NCBI GenBank assembly: GCA_030248065.1
Contig: JASAMV010004010.1
Location: 1-64,000, forward strand
Reading direction: 5' to 3'
Source of the DNA: Rhynchonema sp. JSB1_4
Lineage: Eukaryota > Nematoda > Chromadorea > Monhysterida > Xyalidae
DNA: 64,000 nt
Shown: in pieces, positions 10,978-21,135 of the stretch
Numbering within the stretch: the first letter of the stretch is position 1
How the letters are laid out: every line of letters begins with the position of its first letter
The notes under the pieces: model-generated
Databases searched by the model: none
What the model was told of the DNA's origin: nothing
Seen by the model: the letters and a program-made list of their open reading frames with translations, nothing else
Position numbers and translations under genes: made by a program

Positions 10978-13099
10978 AAAAATAAAAAAAAAAAAAAAAA
11001 AAAAAACTGTCAAAATGATTATCAACTTGTTACCGCGGCCGGTTTCAAACCTGGCGATCGGTCCTGCCTTGGTCATTATTTAGTTATTTACAATTGTTCA
11101 CTCTTATGCTGGTCACTAATTTTGACCAGCGTAGGAATAATTTACAATTGCATACTCTCCCGCTTTTTGGCACTATTAAAATCTCTAAATCAGTTAGATG
11201 CAAAAAAATCACCTGACCAAGGGGCGGTTACTGCGTGCTTACTGTAGCTGATTACCGTGCGTCTAACCTCGGCCGTGTTGTCTCTTTCGAATACAAATAT
11301 CCCACGTCAGGCTGCACGTCGGTCAGCTACGACCAGCGTACAGGCATGTGCAGTGTGTACGCGTGTCTGTCCCCATTGCATTGTCCCACTGCGTCCAGTT
11401 TTTCTTCCAACACATACCATCTACGAGCACCGGGCTTCACCAAGGAAATGTTGGACAAACAAAGCAGTGGCTGGCTTCAGCAGGCGCCTAAGATTCCCTT
11501 GGATGCATTGACACGGTCAGTTCTTTGGTTTTTGTGTCTCAATATCATTTTTTGTTTCTTCACCATTTGCATGAGCGCAACCTTTTCTTATCTCTCTCCT
11601 TGTGTACGTTTTCTCTGTGGCCAACATGAAACCTGGTGATCGGTCCGGTTTGGATCGGTTACATCACTCACTTTTTTATTCGGTACGTTTCTGGACTTGC
11701 TGACTTGACACTCTTTCCGACCAGCGTAAAACGTGATTCGAAACACCTCTTCGGAATAAAGAGAGATATACATTAGGTCAGATTTTAGATTGTACATTTG
11801 TCCTGGTCACCTTAGAAGCACGAATGGCGAAATGTCATTGATAAAAACCACGCCACAGCGGCACCGAACACCAAGTTATGCAAGAGCAAAGCCTGTATTT
11901 TTCTATAAATTCGTCGCATATTCTTATCTTGCAGTCTTCCAATGAACGGTGGTGGGAACCCATTGTGCAAGATCGACCTTGACAAAGTGCGCAACGGTCG
12001 ATTGGTGATCAAGGGCAACAAACGTGCTGTGCTCGCAACGATGACCACGGCTGACCTGTTGACCTGCATGTCACAGTGCTGTCACGTTTATTCTGGTTGG
12101 ATGCTGTACATGCTGTAGCAAAGTTAGAACCAAGTCCTAATCGTAAAAACTGGATTTACGGGCCAGCTAATCCACTAAAAGGCTTCCGCTTTACATTCTG
12201 TAGCGGATAAGCGGATTAACGGGCCTGAAAACTTGCTCGCCCGCTATAATCCGCAGATCCGCTTTTTGCATGGTGAATGCAAAAGCGGGTACATCGCACC
12301 GCTAATCGGCTAACATTGTGAATTAGGCATTACTTTTGACAAATTCGATTTAAAACAGGAATCGTAACAGCAGCAGCATTTAGACAAAGGTTTCAACAGA
12401 ATCTTGGTCAACGATCGGATGGACACTGTCTCTGTGGGTGCAACTATAATTTTGACCATCGTAAAAATTGTTCAGTTTGGTTCGTTACCGCTGGTGCTGG
12501 TCTCTTATTCTCTGTTGTCTGCAGATTGCAACGCGATTACCTACGAAGGCGACCCGCTGTACACATGCACGCTGCACAAATGTTCCACCATGGAGGAATG
12601 TCTGCTTCAACCAGCACCCGGTGGGCAGGAACATGTGTGCTCGGCCATGATGCGGGGACAGGAACTCGAATTCAAATTGGTTCCGGTTCCTCCCACACCT
12701 GGTCGGATAGTGGACTCGCGTCAGTCTGGGTGCATGCCCGGGTCGAGCAACATGATGGTGACATATGGACATCATGGCACGCAACCACCCTGTGCCAACA
12801 ACAACAATGTGCAAACGCAATCATCAGCCATTTTCGTGCCCCTGCGACCGGGCGGACTCGCCAGTTTCTCATCGACGCAACGACGCGACGCGATTGCGTT
12901 ACCGATGAAGTTCAATAACCCGACCAAGATCACGCTCACGATGTCGAAACCACGAAAACAACAACAACAGTTGCTCCAGCTGCCGACCAAACCGGTCGTG
13001 CAGCTCACACCACATTTGATGACCGTTAGACGATTGCGCTCACAACGACACCAACCACGATGGACAGATGACATTTGGAAATTGGTGCATGACAATTAG
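7034..13099 (+). CDS. MAN-A: secreted multidomain protein with six MANSC-like domains and a Thr/Pro-rich mucin-like linker (about 915 aa)
   Basis: Fifteen exons: 7034-7256, 7388-7549, 7850-8050, 8106-8232, 8308-8417, 8514-8566, 8930-9013 (or to 9064), 9127-9262, 9328-9527, 9940-10078, 10152-10325, 10666-10863, 11311-11515, 11935-12095, 12525-13099. All phases agree. The ATG at 7034 is followed by a Lys/Arg-containing signal peptide ending near VLAQ. Six domains follow the pattern C...SC-x3-CC-x(3-6)-C-x(4)-Y/F...C-x3-C...C(P), ending in a conserved Tyr/His-rich strand. I read this as a MANSC (seven/eight-cysteine) domain by motif. Domains 2 and 3 are separated by runs of Thr broken by Pro (exons 5-7), probably O-glycosylated. 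The C-terminus carries CSAMMRG and FVPLRP motifs shared with MAN-B. No transmembrane segment was seen, so it is likely an extracellular, cuticle or matrix protein. The function is unknown. The border of exon 7 is uncertain: GC donor at 9014 or GT donor at 9065, both in phase. Confidence 0.85.
8308..9013 (+). repeat. MAN-A Thr/Pro mucin-like linker exons (ACA/ACC-rich)
   Basis: Three short exons (8308-8417, 8514-8566, 8930-9013) encode stretches of 4-11 threonines punctuated by single prolines. The DNA is a degenerate ACA/ACC/ACG repeat. This type of linker is typically heavily O-glycosylated and extended. Its counterpart in MAN-B is an unrelated Gly-rich sequence in a single long exon. Confidence 0.85.
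10864..11310 (+). other. MAN-A intron with a long poly-A tract
   Basis: The intron separates the two halves of domain 5 at phase 1. It carries an 86-nt A-rich tract at 10921-11006 interrupted by one C and a few T. The segment 11035-11140 (AAACCTGGCGATCGGTCC ... GACCAGCGT) recurs in the next intron at about 11625-11720, so the same short element was copied into two neighbouring introns. The poly-A may be the tail of a retrotransposed SINE-like element. Confidence 0.6.
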
Positions 13100-13920
13100 T
13101 TAACTGGGACTTGAGATCAAGTGATTCTGCTTTGATCAGTGCTTATTCGTGTTACTGCTTGTCAATACGTACCACTGCTACATGTATATTATGGTTTGTG
13201 TAACTTTCCTTTTAAGTAAAAATGTCTAAATTGTCCAGTGTTACGTTTACATATAATTTGTGCAAATAAAAATAACAATTCGATATTTGTTTTGCATAGA
13301 CATGTTGTACATACATCCACTGAGGAACCGAGGAAATCCCTGGCCTCTACAGTAAGCCGAACAAAGTCAGTCATGCACCAAGAAGTTCATGTGATGCAAT
13401 AAACACCTACAGTATGTATATATCTTATACATCTCCATACATTCCGTTGTTTATTGGTTGTTTGTATTTATGTATTTTGAAGCGATAAATTCGCAACAAC
13501 GAGTGAACAATGAGTTCATGCACGCATTTAGCCTTTTAGCACCCACATACATACATGAACGTATACCTTTTGGTACATATATACATACAGTATGTTGATA
13601 TCGTAAAAATGGTGGGCGAAAACAACATTAACATCTGACTGTGTATTGGTAACAAATAAAACACCAGTGTAATGAAAAAAGCGAACATTCAGAGAGTGGA
13701 AGCTGGTCTCATTCTATGTGTATTATTGTATGAACCGAATGCACGCATCCTTTGTTGTCGAAAACAACAATCGCGAACTGAAAGTGAAACACCTCACGTA
13801 ATCCTCTGCTGCAACTTGACAATCATAAAAATTGCGAGACCACGCACAACAGCCACAAAGCCGCTAGTGTTGCTATTGTACAAGACTATTTGAACCTTTA
13901 TCAACGACAAGAAAACAAAG
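13100..13920. other. MAN-A 3' UTR and MAN-A/MAN-B intergenic spacer
   Basis: This is an AT-rich spacer of 0.8 kb without supported exons. AATAAA at 13265-13270 is a candidate poly(A) signal for MAN-A. Runs of (CATA)n-like sequence occur at 13410-13440 and 13545-13590. The promoter of MAN-B must lie at the right-hand end. Confidence 0.5.
13265..13270 (+). terminator. Candidate poly(A) signal of MAN-A
   Basis: A canonical AATAAA hexamer lies 166 bp after the MAN-A stop codon. This is a sequence match only. A second near-match lies at about 13399. Confidence 0.4.
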
Positions 13921-16900
13921 ATGAGGAAAGCGGTCTGCAAACAGACCTTGCTCGTTAAGTTCGTTTCAATTGCAATAACTCTGTTGCACAATTGCAACGG
14001 TGTGGTCGGCCAGACGTTGCCGGCTGGGGTCAAATGTTCGGACAACAAAGAACAAATCGCGAACAAGGCAATCGACTGGAACAAGGCAACAGTCGTCGAC
14101 GAAAGATTGCTTATCGACCTTTTCTCGTGCGAATCGTTGTGCTGCAATCTGGGAATCGGAAGTGGGTCCAAGTTTTTTTCCAGCCGGGTTATTATTTTCT
14201 GACACAAATGCACGTGCACAAATTTCCTTCTGTTTTCACATGCACTATCCGTGACGGTCGCTCACAAAGCTATACGCATCCAACACATCAATAATCCACC
14301 CTGTTGCAGATTGCGCTGCCGCCGTCTGGGAAGAGGGTCCCAGCTACAAATGTCGAGTGTACAACTGTGCCGATGAGACAGAATGCGGCGGCCTGGTGGA
14401 CAAGCCCGGGGCTCACACGACATTCAACATATTTGAGCGGATGACCGCCAGAGATGTGGCCACTCCCACCGGTAATTTACATGTCATTTGCAGTTGTTCG
14501 AACAACTAAAATGAAATCTGATTGTTGTAACAGCTGCGCCGATGGCCGGAGCAGGAGCGAATGCCAACACGAACGAAGACGAATGCCCACCGAAGTCGGG
14601 CAGCACAGGCGAAGTGCTGCGTGAGTGCAGTGACAAATTCCGCGCCGAGTATGAGAAAGAAATGGTGATACCTGACTGTGCAAACGAGGTCGGACGTACG
14701 AAACTGATCGATTTCGCATCGTGCTGGGCATACTGCTGCAATTATGTGACTAATGGCGAGTTCAGAATTAGTGTAACTCGTTTTCTAACTTTATGTCATC
14801 AACGAACCAAGTTCAGGTTGTACAACGGTGACGTACTACGAAGCTCCTGACTACGACTGTGTCATGTATGACTGTACGATTGTTGACGACTGTCCACGAA
14901 AACCGAACAATACTGCGAACACTGCCTATGTTTTGGTCAAGGAGTGAGTTGAAAAGTACCTCATCACGGGGAACCGCAAAACGTTTACATTTGTGCATTT
15001 ATTTCAGTGCCGTGTGCCCACAAAAATCGGACCCGCCTGGAGAGCTGATTGGCGAATGCCAGGATGCCTATCGAGGCGAATTTCTGGAGGAAGAAATCGA
15101 TGCGCATTGTGCGCGAGAAGTGAATCGCGTGAAGTTGAAAGACTTTGAATCGTGTTGGTCGTATTGCTGCAGCTATGACACAAACGGTCAGTGCGAGTTT
15201 TAAAATTGCTGATCAAATAACTAACTTTATCCATTTAATCCTGCAATTTATACTGAACGATACAGGGTGCACTTCGGTGACGTATCACGATGGTCCCGAC
15301 TACGATTGCATCATGTACGCGTGCACGACAGAGGACGAATGTCCGAGACTCAACAATTCGGCCAGACATACTGCGTTCGTGCGATTGGGAAGGTGCCCGC
15401 CTGACAATGTTTCATTCTTGCTGAAGCAACACTTGATTCAAATTTACGCTGATCTGCATGTTTCAGTTTCTACGGCTACAACGGCTACAGCTTCATGCAG
15501 AGCGGTTTTATGGCTGGGGGTGGTGGCATGTCAGGTTCCTCAGGCATGTCAGGCTCTTCAGGCATGTCAGGCTCTTCAGGCATGTCAGGCTCATCAGGCA
15601 TGTCAGGCATGTCAGGCATGTCAGGCTCATCAGGCATGTCAGGCTCTTCAGGCATGTCAGGCTCCTCAGGCATGTCCGGCTCAGGAACCGCGTCCGGTGG
15701 AATGGCAAGTGGTAGCGGTTCTGCTGGTGGCGGGATGTCGAGTTCAGGCATGGCGAGCGGAAGCGGGTCAGGAAGCAGCAGCACCAACATTGGATTGGGA
15801 CTTGGTGCGGGACTCGGAGCCGGTGCTGGAGGTTCAGGAGCAAGTGGTGGTAGTAGTTCAACAACAAATCTCAACCTCGGACTTGCTGGAGCTGGGGGAG
15901 CCGCTGGCGCCGGAGGTGCAACGGGAAGCAGTGGCAGCTCAAACACAAACATCAACCTCGGTCTGGCTGGAGGTGCTGGTGGCACGGGAGGAAGTGGCGC
16001 TGCTGGACGTGGTTTGTCAACTGATACAACCAATCTCAACATTGGCTTAGCGGGTGGTGCCGGAGGGACTGCAGGTACTTCAGGAGGAGGCATGGATTCA
16101 ATGACAAACATCAACCTCGGCATCGGCGGTGCAGCAGGTGGAGGAACTGGTGGAATGCCGGCAGGCGGAGAAGATTCGTCATCGGTCACCAACATTAACC
16201 TGAGCGGTGCCGGTGCCGGAGGGTCACCGGGTGGACCCGGTTCTCCAGCTGGTTCAAGTTCAACAAACACTCTCAATGTCAATTTGAGCGGCGGAGGTGC
16301 AGGTGGCGCAGGAAGTCCCGGCATGACCGCAGGTTCGTCAACCGACACAACCAACATCAATTTGTCAGGGTCAATGGGAGGTGGAACACCGGGAAGTCCA
16401 GGTCATCCGGCTGGTCCCGGATCCAGTTCAACATCAAACATCGATATCAATCTAATTGGCGGCGGCCCTGGTGGGCCAGGTACGCCTGGAGGACCAGGTT
16501 CTCCAGGAGGTTCAAGTTCGACAACAAATCTAAACGTGAATTTACCCACAGGACAATCCGGTAGTCCTGGTGGTCCGGCCATGCCAAGTAGTTCATCAAC
16601 GGACACTCACACGATAAACCTCGTCATGAGTGGGGCGTCACCTGGAACGTCAGGCCAGCCGGGAAGTCCAGGTCAACCCAGCGGTCCTGGCTCCAGTTCA
16701 TCATCTAACATAAATCTTGGCAGCGGCGGCCCTGGTAAGCCCGGCCAGCCAGCAAGTCCAGGACAACCAGGAAGCTCGACGACCAACCTCAACATCAACC
16801 TGTCCGGTGGCCCTGGTTCGAGTACAGACACTACAAATGTCAATAACGGAATGAACGGTGGCCATAGCGGTCCGTCAGGGCCAGTGACACCGAGTGGTCC

Positions 16901-19900
16901 CGGATTTCCTTCGGGTCCGGGAAACGACGTATTTCCTTCAGGCCCAGGTGGGCAAGGCTTTCCTTCAGGCCCAGGCAGCAACGGTTTTCCCTCCGCCTCA
17001 AGTGGATCCGGCTTCCCTTCAGGCCTAGGCGGCCCCGGTTTTCCTTCAGATCCTGGAAGCAACGGTTTTCCCTCAGGCCCAGGCGGCCCCGGTTTTCCCT
17101 CAGGCCAGGGAAGCAACGGTTTTCCCTCAGGCCCAGGCGGCCCCGGTTTTCCTTCAGGCCCGGGAAGCAACGGTTTTCCCTCAGGCCCAGGCGGCCCCGG
17201 TTTTCCTTCAGGCCAGGGAAGCAACGGTTTTCCCTCAGGCCCAGGTGGACCCAGCTTCCCTTCAGGCCTCGGTAATAATGAGTTTCCGGGAAGCAACGGG
17301 TGGCCGATGGGCCCCGGAGGGTCCGGCTTGTCGTCTGGTTCGGGCTCAATGTTTGTGCCGGGTTCAGCGTCTGGGCCCAGTTTTCCAACGTGGCCCGGCG
17401 GTTCAATGGGTTCCGGAAGTGGCACAATGTCTGGCGGTCACGGTTCGACATCAATGGGCTTGAAGCAAGACGATTTGCCGCTGTGCGACCCCACAATGAT
17501 GCAGTTGCCAAACGTCAAACTTTCGCCACAGATGTCGGCTCGAACATTGGGCACAACGCTTGCGATGACAGCCAAGCAATGTGTCGATTACTGTTGTGCA
17601 GTGGGGTCTGGTAGGTGCTTCGTTCATTGCTCATTTCAAACTCATGTGTCCGTTATTGATGTCCGTCCAATGCTTACAGACTGCAACGGTCTTGTGCACG
17701 ACCGGAGTGGTCGTTGTGTCGCGTACAACTGTCCAACTCAGCAAGACTGCCCGATGACGCATGAACCAAATGTCTACACGTACATCGCCTACACGCGTAT
17801 TCCGATGAGCACAGAGGCACCATCCAATCGACCTACAATGGTGCAAGCAATGCTTGCCACACAGCCTACACCCGTACCAACACTGCCGGTGAATTCTTCA
17901 CGATTCTTTGCGTGCGTTCGATTCGATAAAACGTCCTGCTGTTTCTTCAGACTCACGACAAACTGTGCGATATGAGTCTGACGCTGATCGAGAACGTCAA
18001 AGTAACGCCGAGACCCAGTGCCCGACATTTGGCCACGTTGAATGTAATGGACGCGAAACAGTGCACCGAACATTGCTGTCAACTTGGGAAAGGTGTGACG
18101 TTGGTTGAGATGCTAAAAAAATGCAGCATTGAAGCTCCCAGCCAGCCAGGCCATTCTGCATTTCAGACTGCACCGCGTTGACGTTCAATCGTGCCGGCCA
18201 GTGTCTGTTGTACGAATGCGAACTGCAACGTGACTGTCCAGTGGCACATTCCACTGATTCATTGTCCTATTTGGCCGTGACTCGAATGGCAATCCGACCG
18301 ATGGGCCAGGCTACCGGCAACACGTTGATCAATAACCGACTAACCAGTGGGCCTTTGCTCGGAAGCAGTGCTCTAACTGGTGGGGGTCTGATGGGCACTG
18401 GCTTGCCTACAAGTGGGATGACAGGCAGCAATGTCCTTGTGGGTCGGCCGTTGGCTGGCACTCTCACGGGCCGCACTGAGATGATGACAGGAACAAATGG
18501 ATTCGGCACCGGTGGACGACTCGTAAATGGGTTTCCGACGGGCGGCAGTGGCCTTACAGGAACACCACTGACTGGGACTGGCAACCGCATCATCACTGGT
18601 AGCACATTGACGGGTAGCGGAATGAGTGAAAGTAGACTGACGGGTGGCAGACTCACCAATGGCTTCATGACAGGCACCAACACATTGACTGGGGGTCGAG
18701 TCACCACAAGTCTGGTGCCCGGTGGCAGTGGAAATGGTCTGATGGGCAGTGCACTAAACGGGAACTCGTTGATGGGGACTTCATCATTGGGTTCCTCGTT
18801 TGGAAGCGGCTTGTCATCAGACAACAACAGGTTCGGCACAGGTGGCTCGATGCTGGGCAGTGGCGGATTGTTAGCCAGTGGGTCCAGTATGATGACGACC
18901 GGTTCAGCTGGCGGCATGTGTCCGTTCAACATGCAAAACGGTGTGGTTCTCTTCCAGAACTCAATATTTTTTCTTGTGCTCGCATAAACTGTCCGTTTTC
19001 AGCTCGCATGAACTTCATTCGTCAACATCAGCTCAGCGACACGACCCAGCTCGACCCGAGATGTCTGGTGTGGGAGGGCGCACCTCGATTCCCCGACGAA
19101 CACATTGACAACCGATGTGCCACGCCGTTGAACGCGATGACGACAAGCGATGAAGTGGCTTGTTTCATGTATTGTTGTCAACACACCGACAATCGTGAGT
19201 TATTGCATTTCCGTTGTGCGGGAATATGAACGTCGGCCTCGGGTCTGTTCAGGTCCACACACCCATTACCAACGAACACCACAACGCCATGATTGTTGCA
19301 GGTTGCACCTCAGTCAGCTACGACCACCGTACAGGCATGTGCAGTGCGTACGCGTGTCTGTCGCCATTGCATTGTCCGACCACACGTAGTGCCACGGCCA
19401 GCACACATCATCTGCGTGCACCAGGATTCACGACAAAAATGTTGACCAGTTGGACTCGACCGTGGACACAAGCCGATAGCACCAGATTGTCAATGTCGTT
19501 GCAGCAGCTCACACGGTTAACTGAAATTTTTTTCTCCTTTCAACTGTTTAAAAAATTGAAGTCGAAGTTGAAGCATTGCACTTCAATGAAAGTCAAACCA
19601 ACGTGATGTTTCAGTCAAACGTCGGGCAATATGGCGACGATGTGCAACGTAGACATGAGCAAGATGCGTCGCGGTCGGATCGTGGCCAAACGTAGCCATC
19701 TGACCGTGTTGGGCACACTGAGCACACCAGATCTGTTGACGTGCATGTCTCAATGCTGTCATAACTATGCCGGTCAGACAGTTTTGTTCTGTTTTCTTGA
19801 TAACTTCAAATCATGAAGCATCAAACATGCAGACTGCAACGCGATCACGTACGAGGGCAGTCCGTCCTACACGTGCACACTGCACCAATGTGCCAATCCC

Positions 19901-20452
19901 AATGATTGTATGCTGCAACCATCGACCGGCATCAACATCGCTGGTCAAGAGGAGTACGTCTGTTCGGCGATGATGCGCGGGCGAGGCAGTCAACTGGAGT
20001 TGCAAGTCGCTCCATCTGGGGCCAGCAGCAATCGTTTCGTGCTCCAGTCCACCAATCGAGTGCCCTGTTCGCGTCAATCCTACGGTCATGTGCCGTGCAC
20101 GAACAGTGGTAGTGCCCAACAAACCAGTGCGTCCAGTGCACTATTCGTGCCACTTCGACCGTCCGCCTTCGCCCGCCATTCAACATCGTCATTGGGTTCC
20201 GGTGGTCGGACCAATTTTGGATCTCGAACCGAAACACAAACGAGTTCGGGTTCCTCCTCCTCATCATTTGGTAGTTCGTCTTGGTCAAGTTTTCCCCAAC
20301 AACAAATGTTCAGCAGCTCATCCAGCCGTCGATTAGGTACACTACCAAGTGGTCGACAACAGACAACGACATCGATTCGAAGCAATAAATGGATTCAGTT
20401 GAAACCAAGATTGAATGTTGTGAGCAGAAGGTCTGGAAACAGGTGGCCTTAG
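13921..20452 (+). CDS. MAN-B: secreted multidomain protein with seven MANSC-like domains and Gly-rich linkers (about 1836 aa)
   Basis: Fourteen exons, all in phase, total 5511 nt: 13921-14161, 14310-14471, 14534-14755, 14817-14943, 15008-15186, 15266-15392, 15467-17610, 17680-17888, 17951-18092, 18167-18940, 19003-19194, 19302-19515, 19615-19772, 19833-20452. A signal peptide (about residues 1-31) precedes domain 1. Domains 1-3 are followed by a Gly/Ser/Pro linker of about 650 residues, then domains 4 and 5, a second Gly/Thr/Leu-rich linker of about 215 residues, and domains 6 and 7. Domains 1, 2/3, 4, 5, 6 and 7 match MAN-A domains 1-6 in order, and the C-terminal CSAMMRG and FVPLRP motifs are shared. 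The pair is therefore a tandem gene duplication in which MAN-B has one extra early domain and different linkers. Intron 14756-14815 uses a GC donor. No transmembrane segment was seen. The Gly-rich linkers suggest an elastic or fibrous extracellular role, which is inference. Confidence 0.88.
14756..14816 (+). other. GC-AG intron in MAN-B
   Basis: The exon ends AATG and the intron begins GCGAGT instead of GT. It ends GTTCAG at 14811-14816. The corresponding introns in the sister domains (after 8050 in MAN-A and after 15186 in MAN-B) use GT at exactly this site. The phase-1 join G|GT restores the invariant Gly-Cys. GC-AG introns are a known minor class of U2 introns. Confidence 0.75.
15527..17460 (+). 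repeat. MAN-B exon 7 Gly-rich tandem repeats
   Basis: Three repeat types follow each other in one frame. At 15527-15690, 18-nt and 9-nt units encode MSGSSG and MSG. At 15790-16850, degenerate units of about 25-35 residues combine STTNxNxNLSGG with Gly-Pro-rich stretches. At 16890-17280, 54-nt units encode [18 protein letters not shown], several of them almost identical at the DNA level. The composition resembles silk, collagen-like or glycine-rich cuticular linkers, without a strict Gly-X-Y register. Confidence 0.85.
18290..18930 (+). repeat. MAN-B second Gly/Thr/Leu-rich linker
   Basis: This part of exon 10 encodes irregular repeats around xLTGxxLxG and GTGGxL, between domains 5 and 6. MAN-A has only a short Thr/Ser/Pro spacer at this position (end of exon 11). 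The composition differs from the exon 7 linker, so the two linkers probably arose independently. Confidence 0.75.
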
Positions 20453-20908
20453 TTGATGAATGGGTTGAACTTTTATGGAGTGATTGATTTCGGGTGAATG
20501 TATTGCGCTATGCTGTTTTGCTCAGTGTAACTGATTGTGTTGAATCGTCCCTGACTGATCTTTTGAATTCAGTCCTTTCAACGTTATGATAAAAAAAACC
20601 AGGACACGGAAATACTTCCGTGAGTACTACTTCCGTGTTCTGTGATTATCAGAAAATCGATGAACACAGAAACCTGAAATATTTCCGTGTCCCGGAAATA
20701 TTTCCGTAGCCAGGAAATAAATTAAATTATTTTGTTTGGAGTTATTAACGTGTTCCGGTTTCCGTGTTCAACCTGTCCGCCCTGAGGATGTCTCCACAAA
20801 TACGACGAAGGACATGAGATAACCTGGAAATAATGATCGTGGGCTGATGGTTTGGAGCATATAAATGACAATACAACAACGTATTGATATTGATGTTGGT
20901 CGCACAAT
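20453..20908. other. MAN-B 3' flank with a TTCCGTG palindromic cluster
   Basis: There is no exon here. Positions 20585-20715 are packed with ACGGAAATATTTCCGTG-type palindromes. A related cluster with CCGGAAATATTTCCGG occurs at 42842-42982. An AATAAA hexamer at 20716 may serve MAN-B polyadenylation but sits within the repeat. Confidence 0.5.
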
Positions 20909-21135
20909 GGGTGATATTTTCGAAACGGTGTAAAGGTCAGTTGGGTGTAAAGGTCGGTGGAAAGCTCGGTGTGAGAAAGTTCAGTGTAAGCTCGGCGTAA
21001 GCTTGAAACATTCCACGTTAATAACAGGCAATGTTTCACGTTTACACCGAGCTACGCCGACCGAGCTTTCGACCGAACTTTACACCGACCTTTACGCCCA
21101 ACTGACCTTTGCACCGTTTCGAAAATTCCACCCAA
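20909..21135. mobile_element. Short foldback element (deletion derivative)
   Basis: The left arm starts GGGTGATATTTTCGAAACGG and the right arm ends with its complement CCGTTTCGAAAATTCCACCC. The arms meet near 21020. It abuts the larger element of the same family at 21136-22296 head to tail. Another copy of the same end sequence lies at about 49090-49165. Confidence 0.7.

Noticed and set aside
10834..11076. Minus-strand frame rich in phenylalanine
   Set aside because: It is simply the poly-A tract of a MAN-A intron read in reverse.
15485..17511. Long proline-rich open frames on the minus strand opposite MAN-B exon 7
   Set aside because: They are exact shadows of the Gly-rich repeat on the plus strand. 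The plus-strand frame continues cysteine-rich domains on both sides and has consistent splice phases.
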